This document shows, in pieces, positions 40,249 through 52,839 of a stretch of DNA of 64,000 nucleotides. The stretch's first letter is position 1, and every line of letters begins with the position of its first letter. The translations under genes and the position numbers were made by a program. The stretch covers positions 50,577,664 through 50,641,663 of the forward strand of contig CM054177.1 in the NCBI GenBank assembly GCA_028829895.1. Direction: 5' to 3'. The stretch comes from Sinotaia quadrata (lineage: Eukaryota > Mollusca > Gastropoda > Architaenioglossa > Viviparidae). Below the pieces are notes generated by a model. It was not told the DNA's origin and did no database searches. It worked only from the letters and a program-made list of their open reading frames with translations.

Positions 40249-40411
40249 ACATACGCAAATTGGGGAAGTTAGTTTACTCTCCTAAATCGACAATATATTT
40301 CAAATGGTTAAAGCATCTGAACAGTCGTTAAGACAGGTTAATGCATTTTAATTGAGTCCTTAAAATAAAGTAGGGTTAATGTACTTGGAAGTTGTGTCAT
40401 GGTATTTAAAT

Positions 40412-40462
40412 TAACAGCCCCCTAGTCGAGTTGGTAAGTACAGTGCACGAAGGCGACCGTAA
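40412..40462 (+). mobile_element. possible 5' fragment of a tRNA-derived SINE
   Basis: CCCCTAGTCGAGTTGGTAAG and GTGCACGAAGGCGACCGTAA resemble the A-box half of a tRNA-type SINE head. No B-box (GGTTCRAATCC) follows, so it would be truncated. Confidence 0.3.
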
Positions 40463-43194
40463 TATTTTTACTGGCTGTACAAAACATAACTTTATAGATT
40501 AGGTGCATACTTTTTAAAACTTTAAGTTTCTGAAGTCACCATTACTCTCGGGGTTGTTTAGCTAGTACGAGCTGGTTGTAGTTTACATTAGCTTTCTTTT
40601 CGAGCAGATTACCTGTTTGGACCCCTCTTAGTTTTGGTTCGTATCCTTGTATCCACATTTAAGTCTCCAGGTAACAGACAAGACTTGACTACTTTTCCCC
40701 ACTTGTTAGTTTTTTTTTCTCAAGTTTTTAACAAACGATTACTGCGATTTCCTAGAAATGTTTCAAATAAGGGATTTGTGTTGTCTTAAAGACAACTGCA
40801 ACATCCGAGAAGTTAGCAATAAAACCACAACTTTTTTTTTAAACGTCATTCAATTTTGGAGCTGGTCATACTTGCATATACACAGAATGGTGTCTTAGCT
40901 ATTCCTCCACTAACAGATATTGTTATTAAGATTCCTTGTCCGCTATTTTAATCGCGAAATAAATGCAATTTTTCAACCTATTTCAGTCGTACGTTAATCG
41001 GCATGACGGGACCTGGAGAATTTGCTTTAGGTCTCACTCATAGTGTGTCAGTCTGCTCATAATTGTGCTGGGATCTTTGTCAAAACATGTAGTCTCTCTC
41101 TCCCCTTGTATTCACGGACTTCTCGATCTGGTAGAGAGTTCGGGATGTGACAGCATAGTCTGCATCGCAACGTTCAGCTTTGAATGAAGGCTGGCAGAAA
41201 GCAAATTGCTGACCAAGGAAATGGCGGCGACATTCCAGTCTATGCCGTCCTTGCCTCCTGGCAACAAGATCAGGTTTTGCCTGCTAAGTCTCCCTTGAAA
41301 GTTGTTTTATGGCTACTGTGAAAAAAACGAGGTCGTTACTACACACATTTTAAATTATAGTAAATCAAAAACTGACGTGTCGGTAGTAGAAAAACTAGGT
41401 CCAAAACTAAATCTAAAACTAGATCTAAATTAATCTAAAACTAGATCCGAACAAAGTATAAAAACTGAGTCTAAAATTAGGTCCAAAACTAAATATAAAA
41501 GTAGGTCTAAATTTTTGCTGCCACGTGGATTTAGTTTCTCGAACTTAAATCTTACGAAGTATGTAAACCTTTTTCTTTGCTCATCTCTTTTTTTGACTTG
41601 CGGGGGGGGGGGGGGGGGAAATAATGTAATCGGTCAAAAGACAGTTAGCATAGCGCCTTTGTTAATGTTTAATTATAATACATATTATTTCATTCAACCT
41701 AAAATTCAGAATAAATTGTCGAAACTGTCAACTCTGATTCAGATCTTGATAACAGCTTCAATTGTGTATTTTATTTTATTTTTATACAGAGAATACTAAT
41801 AAACAATTGAACAGTAACATTTAATATTAACGTTTGCGTTTGTAAACATGTATTAATATTAAGTGCATGTATTAATGTTAAGTGCAACATTAAATGGAAC
41901 TGGTATTGTTGATAAATTCAGTATAGTATTTTATTTTATTGACATGTGCCACTCTTAAAAATAAAAGAGTAGCAGATGTTAATTTCTTTAAACTTAACCC
42001 TCAAGTTAACGATAGCAATTACACACACATTTGTAACTGCCCATGTGTAACAATTACATATACGTGTTAATGTCTTTAAACTTAACTCACTTTAACATTT
42101 ACACGTGCATTTGTTAATATCCAATCGTATTGTGCAATTCTAGATTTCAGACATTGCCATTTTCACCACGGTAGTTGAAAATTAATTCTTGGGAGACAAT
42201 AACAAAATGTTTCAATAATACCAAATACACTATTTAATGTTTCACCAACAATATGTAAGTCGTTGTGCAGAAAGCGCGCTTGAAATCAAAAGTTTTGCGC
42301 ACGGTTTAAGACCATTGTGTGTTTGCGAATACAAACAGAAAATGATTGCTAAACAAAAGTTGCCAACTTCCATTCCTGTTGTTTGGTACAAGGCTGTGAA
42401 GAAAATGAGTAGGTTATCATGCATTTGCAATTGGAAATCAATGTCTACACGTATTTTTAAAGTTCGTTCTTGGACTAAAAAGAGTGGAGCTATTTTTATA
42501 CTGCTGAAATTGTGTTACGTTTATATGTTTCATTTGTTTTTGTTTTTTAAGAAAAAAAGACTTGTTGTGATCTTGGACTTTGTTTACATGAGTTGCTGCT
42601 ATTTCCTTGCTTGCTTGTGTGACTTTCACACAGTTTTCCTCGCCTAATATATGTATATCAAGAGTTTGACGGCAAAACGTGATTTTAAATATATATTTTT
42701 TAATTTTAAATCCATGATACTCGCTGTGATAATAATTATATGTCATAGTGTGTACGAATCATATTTTCTCAGAATTGTACAATTCAAAGAGTCAAAGAGG
42801 AGGAAAATTCTGCTACATTGAAAAACGGATAAAACTTTTAAAGTGAATCAAATCATATTACATCACAATAGGCGGGTTAGTGAGTTATTATAATACGACC
42901 ACAATTTCTAATACAGATTTTCAACACAGAACATAAAAATTGTAGGCGGTGTAACACTATCAAAATGCTGACAGAACCTTAAGCTTCATTCATCTTCAAG
43001 AGGTTCCAAGGATAGAAGTAAAAAATATATAATAAATAAAAACATCTTCAAGACTGATTCCTCGCATTTTGCCGTCAAACAATCACATATATTTGTATTG
43101 AGAAATTATCCACTTGAGTGAGGTTATTCAGGAGGGCGAGATTTAGATTTAAGGTGTTTCGCCTGGTGGATCATTTGGACTATAATCTTATCCC
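40463..43194. other. intergenic sequence with minor repeats
   Basis: 41395-41515 holds short AAAACTAGGTCTAAAACTAAA repeats. A G17 run lies at about 41602-41618. A 25-codon frame begins at 41221 (MAATFQSMPSLPPGNKIR) in good Kozak context, ahead of a weak GTTTTG donor. It is noted but not called as a gene. The 136-residue frame at 42237-42647 lacks coding character. Confidence 0.5.
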
Positions 43195-43690
43195 ACAGCT
43201 ATTTTCCCCCATCACATTTTCGTCTTAGCACACACACACCCGCTATCTTTCCCCATCTCTTTTTTCGTCTTTCCCCCAACCCAGCTATCTTTCCCCGTCA
43301 CTTTTTTCGTCTTTCCCCCAACCCAGCTATCTTTCCCCACCACTTTTTTCGTCTTACCCCCAACCCAGCTATCTTTCCCCATCACCTTTTCGTCTTATTT
43401 CCCCCTCCCAACCCAGCTATCTATCTTCATCACTTTTTCGTCGTCCCCACCACAACCCAGCTATCTTTCCCCATCACTTTTTCGTCTTACCCCACAGGTA
43501 CCTTTCCCCCATACTTGTTCATCTTACCCCACAGCTATCTTTCCTCACCACTTGGACGTCTTATCCCACCCTCCAGCTATCTTTCCCCATCTCTTGCTCG
43601 TTTTATCTTTTTAGTTTTCTTTCCCCATCACTTGGAGGTCTTGTCCCACCCACCTCTCCCCCAAGCTATCCACCATTTGGATCACGCCTC
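43195..43690. repeat. minisatellite, about 47-bp unit, about 10 copies
   Basis: C/T-rich units built on CAGCTATCTTTCCCCATCAC, TTTTTCGTCTTACCCC and CAACC. Degenerate at the 3' end. Confidence 0.9.
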
Positions 43691-44261
43691 TTTTTCCTGG
43701 CGATGAATCCTTTTGGACTTAGTGCTCCTGCAGGCATTGTACGATATTACGTTTCTTTCACGACGACGTAACGATGAATACGTTCACTTTTCTTAGCAGT
43801 AGTAGATCAGATCTCATTTGCCATTTGATGCATTTTGTTTGTCTATTTCACAAACTATGGTGCTCCAGAATAGTGACAATTTGTTGTTCAAGTTCATCAT
43901 TCTTCATCAAAGAATTATCAGTAAATTAATATTTTTAAAACATTTTTTTGTCAGCAGTGTGTAAATGCCCATCAGAACAAGCAGAGACATCTGTGGCAAA
44001 AGAGAAATTTAGGATTGACAAAACGCTTCTTTTTCTAAATTTTGTTACTAATGGAAAAGAGATTTGCGTGATGGAGTAGCAATAACATATCTCGTTGTTT
44101 TTGTTTTGTTTTGTTTCTTCTTTACGACAATAACACGTTTGAATGTAGATATCAAATAAACAAAATATCAATAAATAAATGGTTATTATAAATTGATTGT
44201 TTGTTGTGCTTTTGGCTTGTAAGTCATGAAAGAGGCTTCGATTGCTAGCTTGGAAACATTT
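43691..44261. other. intergenic sequence
   Basis: No gene recognised. Confidence 0.45.
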
Positions 44262-44420
44262 ATATTACTAAAGTATAGATTATATTATCACTAGAACGAT
44301 TTCTAGCTGTGAACTAAACTATAGTTTGTATTATCACTAGAGCGATTTCTAGCTGTGAAACACAAATGTCTTACTAAACTGTAGTTTGCATATCACTAGA
44401 TCGATTTCTAGCTGTGAAAC
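44262..44420. repeat. minisatellite, about 60-bp unit, 3 copies
   Basis: Units with ATCACTAGAGCGATTTCTAG, CTGTGAAACACA and TACTAAACTATAGTTTG. Confidence 0.85.
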
Positions 44421-44694
44421 ACACTTGTGCAAAGAATTGGTAAGTGCGAACCCGTACAGTTGTCTGTTAGCCCCACTAATCAATTAGGTGACTTGGAATT
44501 TGCCCGTTTACACTTAGACAAAAAGGCAACTGTATGAAAATAAAAATTAAGAAACAGTAAGGAGAGACCATTAATATTAATTGTCAACTGCTAAAACTGA
44601 CTTCGCACTTATGAAATACTGTTAAAGATTTAAAGGCGTATCTCAAATGACAGACTAATGAAACAAGATTTTTAAAACAAAGAAAGGGACCAAC

Positions 44695-44940
44695 ACGTGT
44701 ATCTCGAACGCAACACTGCAGAGAACAAACCAATAATGTCGTGTGATGAAACACGTTGTGTCAAAACATTGCAGAGAACAAACCAATAATGTCGTGTGAT
44801 GAAACACGTTGTGTCAAAACATTGCAGAGAACAAACCAATAATGTCGTGTGATGAAACAAGTTGTGTCAAAACACTGCAGAGAACAAACCAATAATGTCA
44901 AGTGACGAAACAATCCGTGTGAAACACTGCAGTCTAAATT
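44695..44940. repeat. minisatellite, about 54-bp unit, 4 copies
   Basis: Unit GCAGAGAACAAACCAATAATG, TCGTGTGATGAAACACG, TTGTGTCAAAACATT. The middle two copies are identical. Confidence 0.95.
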
Positions 44941-45179
44941 CAGTCACTTTTTAAGACCATTTCCTTGAGAAGGGAAAAGAATGTTTTAAGTTTATATTCA
45001 AAGAAGGACATATTACATTTGTCGCTGACTGCAGCCGATAATTTCTACAGTAGTGTGAGATTTGTGTACTTGAAACAAATGAGTGGATATTATTACTGAC
45101 ACTCATCAAATCAAAATACTGCATGTTCGATTGATAAAATGAAGGTTAAAGAATAGAATAACCGATTTACTGATCTCCA

Positions 45180-45181
<2 letters not shown>
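44941..45181. other. intergenic sequence
   Basis: No gene seen. Confidence 0.4.
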
Positions 45182-45246
<65 letters not shown>

Positions 45247-45247
45247 G
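45182..45247. repeat. compound (CT)n(CA)n microsatellite
   Basis: About 42 bp of CT followed by about 22 bp of CA. Confidence 0.95.
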
Positions 45248-45621
45248 AAACGGCTCATAAGTGAATTCTTTCATTTTATATAATCAATTTGTACGTGAAT
45301 GATATACCTAAATGCAATGCATGATCGTTCTATCCTAATATTAATAACAATAAAATTACATGAGTTGTTTGTATTTAGTTTTTAAATATACGAATATTTT
45401 ATTTTCTCTATCCATTTAGTGGTCTATGCTACCTATGCTTATAAAAATGTGAATAGTTTCATACATACACTCTAAAGACACACTACAACACTGAAAATGT
45501 GATTGATATCAATGAAAATAAACGAATACATTCAATCTAGATTAACCTTTGCAAATGATTAGGATAAAGTACTAGTTTTACTTTCTCTAATTTAGTTCAC
45601 AAGCGAATCGTTATGCACATT

Positions 45622-45627
45622 TTTATT
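45622..45627 (-). promoter_or_regulatory. candidate polyadenylation signal (minus strand)
   Basis: AATAAA on the minus strand, 259 bp downstream of the TGA of the candidate terminal exon at 45886-45924. The spacing would give a short 3' UTR. Confidence 0.3.
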
Positions 45628-45885
45628 CGTGAATAGCCTGAAGTCCAGCTCGCAATGAACCGTAAGGATATATGAAAACATAAGCGGCATTCTCACACTA
45701 GAGAATGAAAATATAAGTACAATACAAGCACGCCAGCCAAATGTACAAAGGTTCATTGCACAATTACATCATGATAATGTCCATTCATTGCACACTGTAC
45801 AACTGCACAATAACAGGATCCATTACAATCTCCACAACTGCATCATAATATGGTCCACTGCTCGGATAATAACAACAAGCAGGAC

Positions 45886-45924
45886 TCAGCTCAGAGAGTC
45901 CAACTGTTTCTGAATAGTTTCCAG
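45886..45924 (-). CDS. candidate terminal exon of a minus-strand gene
   Basis: An excellent minus-strand acceptor (TTTCTTTCTCTTCTTGCAG) is followed by 12 codons, LETIQKQLDSLS, and TGA. The peptide is a short amphipathic helix, typical of a coiled-coil C-terminus. It enters in phase 0, which agrees with the candidate exon at 48784-48833 (exit phase 0). No family is recognised. Support rests on splice-site quality and phase agreement only; the exon is too short for codon statistics. Confidence 0.4.
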   Translation of the reverse strand: METIQKQLDSLS

Positions 45925-46827
45925 CTGCAAGAAGAGAAAGAAAAATGTCCTATTTACTAAATTAGTGCATGAAAGCTGACTCTGTTAGTTGCAATTGCCA
46001 GCATATAAATCAACAATGCAAATAAACAGATCTTAAAAAACAAATAATGTATCACACATTTTATTTTAAACTGTATCTAGCAATCTTGTAAGAAACATAC
46101 GACATTACAATAATTAATAAAAAGGGGAGAGATATGAGAAAAAGAAAAGCAACAAATCAGGCAGCAAAACAGTTATGGTTCAAGTACAATCAACAGATAG
46201 ATGTTTTAAAACAATGCGTACAGTCAAAGGCTATATTTAGAGCACAATGAAACTTTAGCTATGTAGAGTGCGCAGGTCAAATATTGCCCCATTTTGGTTT
46301 ATTGTGTTGAAATAAATTCCTTTAAAAATATTATTCACAGAATAAAAGATGAAAGTCCTTATCCCATTATAGCTGTACAGAGACGAACAATACTTACAGT
46401 AGCAACAAAGTGTACAAGGATTAAGAGTGTAGAAAATAAACACGAAAAACGAAAACAGCTGAAATAGCAAGCAGTTTATGTCTACAAAACAAATATGCAC
46501 CACCACCTCAAGCTGTCTATGAACACAGTAATACAAACAGATTTCACCTAAAGTCCGGGACTTTCAACCTTAGTTGTTTGAAACGCGAAGAACATTTATG
46601 TCAGGAATTCAAGGCTATTTCTTGGCTGGAGATAAACCCTCGCAAAAGTCTCCAGAATTAAGATTGACTAAAACACGGATAGCTTTCGTGTATTTATTTA
46701 CCTACATACAATTTGTTAAAGATGTAGTGACCAACTAAAACCTGCTGGATTTGAGGGCTAGCTAATGTATATCTATGCCCAATCGCGCGTACGGTTCAAA
46801 GGTGACTTTTGGTGACTGCGCTATGGT
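45925..46827. other. intronic or intergenic sequence
   Basis: A further splice-flanked minus segment, 46398-46458 (61 nt, acceptor GCTTGCTATTTCAG, donor GTAAGTA), would fit phase if the 48.8-kb exon used its longer end. It is T-rich and is not called. Confidence 0.4.
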
Positions 46828-47165
46828 TCAAAAGTCCAGAAGTATAGAATTATTTCACTACAAATTAACACAGAAGTATAGATTTTTTTCATTACAACTG
46901 AATCCAGAAGTATATAATTATTTGACTAGAAATGAACCTAGGAGTATAGAATTATTTCACTACAAATGAACCCGAAGTATAGAATTTTTTCACCACTAGT
47001 GAACCCAGAAGTATAGAATTTTTTCACCACTAGTGAACCCAGAAGTATAGAATTATTTCACTACTACTGAACCCGGAACTATTGAATTATTTGACTACAA
47101 GTGAATCCAGAAGTACGGAATTATTTCACTAAACTGAACCCGGAAGAATAGAATTATTTGACTAC
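46828..47165. repeat. minisatellite, about 34-bp unit, about 10 copies
   Basis: Units of GAACCCAGAAGTATAGAATT plus ATTTCACTACAAAT, with ATTTGAC and TTTTTCACC variants. Confidence 0.9.
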
Positions 47166-47764
47166 TATAATGGTGGGAGGCAGCGACTGCTCAATTTCAC
47201 CATCATGGACAGTAGAATAATGAGCTAGTTGGCACAACGTGGTCGCTCCAAATCACAAGGTAAAAAAAAGGAGCACAACTGCTTGATGTCACGCTCCAAG
47301 AGTACATTTAATACAAGAGGACGTGTGTAAACCAAACCGCAACTGGTTCACTTCGAGTTACCACCCCTGTAGGTCAAAACAGTAGATGGTACAGAATGTT
47401 TGCTCTAAATCGTGATAAGATCGCTTGAGAAAAAATATTCACTACACAGTGGTTTGTAGAAAGTATGTGACACCGTCCAATATTTCCACATGCTGTCTGT
47501 CCAAAGTATTTTATTAGAAAAGAATCTACCATACTAACACGCAACTCTTGCCCGGGGAGAAGGGAGGGGGGGGCGGAAATAAAACCATGCTGTGATAAAA
47601 TGATGATCATTGGATCTAAAGATGAAAAAAAGTAAATGGAAAACACCAATGTTAAATGACATTGATATACTACAGAAAGAAATAATCACCACTGCTTATT
47701 TCCATGCCTTACTGTTACATTATTTATTACAAAAAGAAAAGATGATCAGTACATTTATGTACAT
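47166..47764. other. non-coding sequence
   Basis: A G7 run near 47566. No gene. Confidence 0.4.
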
Positions 47765-47940
47765 TTAATGCCGGACAAGACATTTCACCACTCATATTAT
47801 ACAGGCTTTAATTAGTGTATCATCATCATCATTAACATCATCATTATCGCCATCATTTCACCACTCATATTATACAGGCTTTAATTAGTGTATCATCGTC
47901 ATCATTAACATCATCATTATCGCCATCATTTCATCATATC
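47765..47940. repeat. tandem duplication, about 77-bp unit with CATCAT microsatellite
   Basis: Two copies of CATTTCACCACTCATATTAT, ACAGGCTTTAATTAGTGTAT and a (CATCAT)n stretch. Confidence 0.9.
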
Positions 47941-48159
47941 GTCCATTCAATAAAATGGCGATCTTTATATTAATAGCATTTTGTAACAAATTAAGAGGGC
48001 TATACTTAAGCATATATAGTTTATTTTTGAACATATATAGAAATTGGTGCATTTTTGCTATATACGCTCTTTACAATAGAATTTTTTTTATAAAAAAACA
48101 AACAAAACCCATATTCTTCGCCACTACAACTATAAGTAGGATCTATTTTTTATTTTTAA

Positions 48160-48645
48160 TCCGTTCTAGAGGTCTCACAATCACACTAAAGTATACACTG
48201 TTCTAGAGGTCTGACAACAATGTTAAAAATAAACTGTTCCAGAGACCTGGCACTCTCGTCTATAGTAACCTACGATAGCCCTGATATGTACTCTGAAGTA
48301 GAGAACAGACACCTCTAAAAGTATATTAGGCTAGTTCTGAAATGTAATCTAAGTAGAGGACTAATATCTACTCTAAGGTTCCTTATGCTGGCTCTGAAAA
48401 ATACTCTGAAGTAGAGGACTAGCACCTATTCTAAAGCACCTTATGCTAGCGCTGAAATATACTCTGAAGTAGAGGACTAACATCTATTCTAAAGCACCTT
48501 ATGCAAGCTCTGAAATATACTCTGAAGTAGAGGACTAACACCTACTCTACAGCAGTTTATGCTAGCTCTGAAATATACTCTGAAGTAGAGGACTAACACC
48601 TACTCTCAAGTGCGTTATGTTAGCACTAATAAGAAGGGTTACACC
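48160..48645. repeat. minisatellite, about 58-bp unit, about 7 copies
   Basis: Units of GCTCTGAAATATACTCTGAAG, TAGAGGACTAACACCTACTC, TAAAGCACCTTATGCTA. Preceded by shorter TTCTAGAGGTCTGACAA repeats. Confidence 0.9.
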
Positions 48646-48783
48646 TACTGTAAAGGACCTTACCCTGCTCAAACACCCAGGTTGTGAAAGCGACCAGAGT
48701 ATGCGTACAGCTCACACGAAAGGAATGCCCCGCATATAATTATATTAGCTGACTTACACACCTGCCATTACGGCTGTTGTTAC

Positions 48784-48833
48784 CTTGACTGGTTTTATTT
48801 TTAAAAATTGCAGCGTGTACTTGATCTCTTCAC
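48784..48833 (-). CDS. candidate internal exon of a minus-strand gene
   Basis: Minus-strand acceptor CGCTCGACCTTTCCAG, donor GTCAAG|GTAACA. 50 nt. Only the frame needing one base from the previous exon is open; it encodes GEEIKYTLQFLKIKPVK. That phase is what the candidate exon at 50050-50130 supplies. A second, stronger donor (GTGT|GTAAGT) lies 26 nt further on at 48758 and would add VTTAVMAG. The function is unknown. Confidence 0.4.
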
Positions 48834-50049
48834 CTGGAAAGGTCGAGCGTGATTGAATGGCTCACCAGTTTACCTTCTCGAAACTGCTTCAAATCAGAAT
48901 GTCTAAAATCCGATTACTATTTAAAATTTGTGTGACTAAGACTTTTTCGATTTCATATGCTGGCTAAGTGGAACGGTCCCTGTGTAAAATGAAAGTCTCG
49001 GGAACTCTATCCACTGTATCCAAAAATGACACTGTTTCAATAGACAACACTGAAAATCTATTGTAAGATGACTTTAAGCGGAGTTTGAAGGAGCCAAGAG
49101 TATGCCAAGCGCTGGATTGGTGATCTCTGAAATTATATGATGTCATCGATAGAGAGAAATGTTTATCTTATTCCAATATGTTCCTTACAATTATCAGCCA
49201 TCTGCAACCGGTAAAACTACTAAGAAAATTATTTACTCTATCAAACACTCCTTAACAACTAATTCCCAAACAATCAATTCTATCCATCTATCCATCTATG
49301 TATCTATTGATGTATATAAATGGTTAAATAGTTAGACGGACAAACAGGTAGGTAGGTAGATGGATGGGCGGATGCATGCAGACATACATGTAAACAGACA
49401 GACAGATGTATGGATGGATGGATAGATGGGTAGGTAGGTAGGTAGACAGACAGACAGACAGATAGAGAGAAAGAGAGAGATCGGAATGCATACATACATT
49501 TACAGGTAGGCAGATTAGAATTTGCTAAAATTATGGCTATTTCGTATATAAAGTGAAATGCTCTCCTAAATATCTTCTTCATTACAGGAGACAGGCTGAA
49601 AAAAGGCTGTTTACCAGAAGTGAAATTACACATGAGGTGAAATAAATGATGGCAATGTTGGTTATTTAGTTTCTATAATTAGAGTTCTAACTTGGACATC
49701 CTCTACAGTCTACACGCTTCCCTTACCAGTTATTCCAAGTTCCTCAAGTCATGCAATTGTTACAGAGATGTTGGTGTTTCATAAACATTAGCTCATTTAA
49801 GACGTAAAAAATTATAAACAGGCACACACACAAAGTATATACAGACACACGTATACTGTACCTAAACGTGTTTTCACAAGCATGCACGCACAAACACAAA
49901 ACACATACACGTCCCCAACACGCGTCTCACATGAATCACGCAAGCGAACTTGTGTGCATGAGTAGCTCTAAATAATAATAATAATAAAGTTGACGAAGTC
50001 TCTTGTTGAAAAAAAATGGACTTGTGATGTAGTAATAAAAGATATTCAC
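48834..50049. other. intron of candidate minus-strand gene, with tetranucleotide repeats
   Basis: 49275-49500 is a mosaic of tetranucleotide runs: TCTATCCA, GGTAGGTAGGTAG, GACAGACAGACA, GATGGATGGATG. The rest is unique AT-rich sequence. Confidence 0.6.
49275..49500. repeat. mosaic tetranucleotide microsatellite
   Basis: Runs of TCTA/TCCA, GTAG, GACA and GATG units interspersed over about 225 bp. Confidence 0.9.
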
Positions 50050-50130
50050 CAGCATCTTGGGCAAACACCAGGGCGTCTTTATTTATGAAAACACGATGTA
50101 ACAATACACAAAAACTGAGACACAAAACTC
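50050..50130 (-). CDS. candidate internal exon of a minus-strand gene
   Basis: On the minus strand a very strong polypyrimidine acceptor (GTTTTTTTTTAAG) leads into 81 nt ending GCTG|GTGAAT. The open frame reads VLCLSFCVLLHRVF, then INKDALVFAQDAG. A second acceptor (TGTGTCTCAG, exon from 50114) keeps the same downstream frame. Exit phase 1 matches the 48.8-kb exon. The polar part KDALVFAQDAG has normal coding character; the hydrophobic part could complete a membrane anchor begun in the exon at 53670-53771. Confidence 0.4.
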
Positions 50131-50334
50131 CTTAAAAAAAAACAAAAAAAAACACTTTACTGATAAATCACTTTTAGAAAGGTTCCAAGTTATGATGTAT
50201 TCGTAATACAATATCCTTCGGATCATTATACAGAATATATAACAGTCCTCTAGGAATTTATTTTACACTGATACTGTCAGCTAGTAACAAATTTTAGCTT
50301 GTGCAATATGGATATTTACGCGGATACTACGCCT

Positions 50335-50645
50335 TTAACTAGTGTCCATGCAGTATTCTAATTGATATCGTACACAAGTAGCGAGGAGATATCAAGTGAC
50401 GGTTACTGCGCCTTTAACTAGTGTTCATATCGTACACGAGTAGCGAGGAGACATCAAGTGACGATTACTGCGCCTTTAACTAGTGTTCATATCGTACACG
50501 AGTAGCGAGGAGACATCAAGTGACGATTACTGCGCCTTTAACTAGTGTTCATGCAGTATTCTAACTGATATCGTACACGAGTAGCGAGGAGACATCAAGT
50601 GACGGTTACTGCGCCTCTAACTTGGCTCCTTTCAGTATCCCAGGT
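50335..50645. repeat. minisatellite, about 62-bp unit, 5 copies
   Basis: Units with ATCGTACACGAGTAGCGAGG, AGACATCAAGTGACGATTAC, TGCGCCTTTAACTAGTGTTC. Confidence 0.95.
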
Positions 50646-50997
50646 GATATGGAGTGCACAAGTGAGTAGCGATTGAGAAAATATCTGACAAGGTGGCGAT
50701 TAAAAACAAAAACAAAAAACTCTTTAGGGTTTCACTGAATAAATCCCAGCAGATTCCTTTCTCCGATGACCAAACAAACCTTTCGCTTATCTTTATTCAA
50801 GCCCGTACAAAAAAAACAATTTTACAAACAGGCATTCGCAACTCTAAATGAGATATTGATCTTGTAAAATAAAATTTATAAAAACTATTTTTTCATAAAT
50901 TCTTTTCAACATACCGCCCTCGTCTCTCTCTCTCGCTTTTTCTTTCACTCACAATTATGTACTCGCAAACATACACATATCAGGATGCACAACCACA
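50646..50997. other. non-coding sequence
   Basis: AT-rich, no gene. Confidence 0.4.

Positions 50998-51062
<65 letters not shown>
50998..51062. repeat. (CA)n microsatellite
   Basis: About 62 bp of uninterrupted CA, then (AAAC)n. Confidence 0.95.
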
Positions 51063-51067
<5 letters not shown>

Positions 51068-52304
51068 AACAAACAAAGAAATATTGTTTTAACTTTCAGT
51101 TACATCATTTCATTCAAAGTATGTTGTCTTATCCATTCAAATATGTTATAAGCGATTTAAATCATAGTCATTAATTAATCTCCCCTCTATGATAGCTGTG
51201 TGTATAGTTTCTTTCTGGAAACATCTTAGGACATAATTAGCAGCACTTGGCTGTTCAAAAAAGTAGAGCATGAAAGTAATAATCAAGTTACATATTACAA
51301 ACATAGTATTATAAAGACACTAATTGCATAACTAAGCTTATTTCACATCATTAATTAGAACTCAAACGAAACCAGTCGCTCAAATCCTTCTGAAACGCGA
51401 CACACACTGAGACTAAGCTGACACCATACATTGGAACTGAATGATAGCATAGCTTCATTTACATAACTCGTAAAATGGTCATTATTGTTTTTAAGAAACA
51501 AAGAATGACTAATATCTTCCCCCAACCCTCTTCCCTGAACACGCTTAAAGCTCAGTCTGATGACAGGATGCGCTCCCAAACCCGGGGAACGGGGAACGAG
51601 CAAATGGGAGGTGATGAGAGATGCATTAAGGGTGGGGGGGGGGGATCCACGTGTTTAAATGAAGTGCTTTTTCACCAGTAAGAACGTAAACGATAATCTC
51701 TGGCAAGAGAGCGTTTCATTCTCTTCACTTGAGAAAGGCATCTAACATTCTCTAAAACTAGATGATGAGTCAATGCCGCGTCTACTCGCAGCAAACAAGT
51801 ATTATTACTAGTGAGCCAATAAACACCTCACAGCAAACAAGTATTATTACTAGTGAGCCAATAAACACCTTTATATGATTCACTCTGTCTCTCATTTTAA
51901 TCTCAATGAGCCACTGTTGCTTAAAGAAAGGCAGTGTGGATCTTTATGAGTCAATGACGTTCTTAGGCAATGTCGCTGGTAATGAGCCAGTGATGTATCC
52001 AAACGAGCCAATGTTGTTCATATGAGCCAGAGTTGTCGTAATGATCCAATCAGTGAGGCATTAATAATTCACTACAGATCTTAAATAAAATGGTTTGAGG
52101 GCAGAAACAAAAAAGTGGTTTGTTGTTGCTAGCAATTACTTGTACTAATGAGCACTTAATAATTCACTCAGAACTATATGTATATATAAAAAATAACTTA
52201 AAAGAATGTTCTCCCCAAATAAAGTGGTCTGTTACTTGTTATTGAGTTACTTTATGTTGTGTAATCATTTCAGAAAATAAAAGTAAACTGGTGCAATATC
52301 CAAT
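51063..52304. other. non-coding sequence with a 40-bp duplication
   Basis: 51788-51872 has two identical copies of CAGCAAACAAGTATTATTAC plus TAGTGAGCCAATAAACACCT, followed by scattered GAGCCAATGTTGT motifs. No exon recognised. Confidence 0.5.
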
Positions 52305-52570
52305 GTGCACAAGTAATCCATTTATTAATTTAACTCAACATAAATATAACTGGATAAGCAAAAAAACTGTCTGTGGATAAGCCACAAACTGTCCATTTAT
52401 TAACTCAACACAAATATATGTGGAAAAACAACTAATGTCCATTTATTAATTTAACTCAACATAAATACATATGGCTAAGCAACAAACTGTCCATTTATTA
52501 ATTATACTCAATACAAATGTATGTGGATAAGCAACAAACTGTCCATTTATTAATTTAATTCAACATAAGA
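52305..52570. repeat. minisatellite, about 53-bp unit, 5 copies
   Basis: Units with TGTCCATTTATTAATTTAAC, TCAACATAAATATATGTGG and ATAAGCAACAAAC. Confidence 0.9.
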
Positions 52571-52745
52571 CTTAGATTACTTGTATTCAGCATGACTCAG
52601 ACTAGCTGTACTAAAAAAGACTCAGACTAGCTGTACTAAACAAGACTCACACTGGCTGTACTAAACAAGACTCAGACTAGTTGTACTAAAAAAAGACTCA
52701 CACTAGCTGTACTAAACAAGACTCAGACTAGTTGTACTAAAGATG
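52571..52745. repeat. minisatellite, about 26-bp unit, 6-7 copies
   Basis: Units of AAGACTCAGACTAGCTGTAC plus TAAACA. It abuts the array upstream. Confidence 0.95.
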
Positions 52746-52839
52746 CTGTCGAACTCATATATACAACGTGAGTACCTTCCTATCGCCACTGACACATACT
52801 GCAACATCTTTCTTTGATTACGTAACCCTGTAGTTGAGA

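Noticed and set aside
42237..42647. 136-residue frame
   Set aside because: Composition matches random AT-rich DNA, with poly-Lys/Phe runs and no domain.
46398..46458. 61-nt splice-flanked minus-strand segment
   Set aside because: Phase-compatible only with the longer end of the 48.8-kb exon. T-rich composition and lack of coding pattern make it weaker than the direct join.
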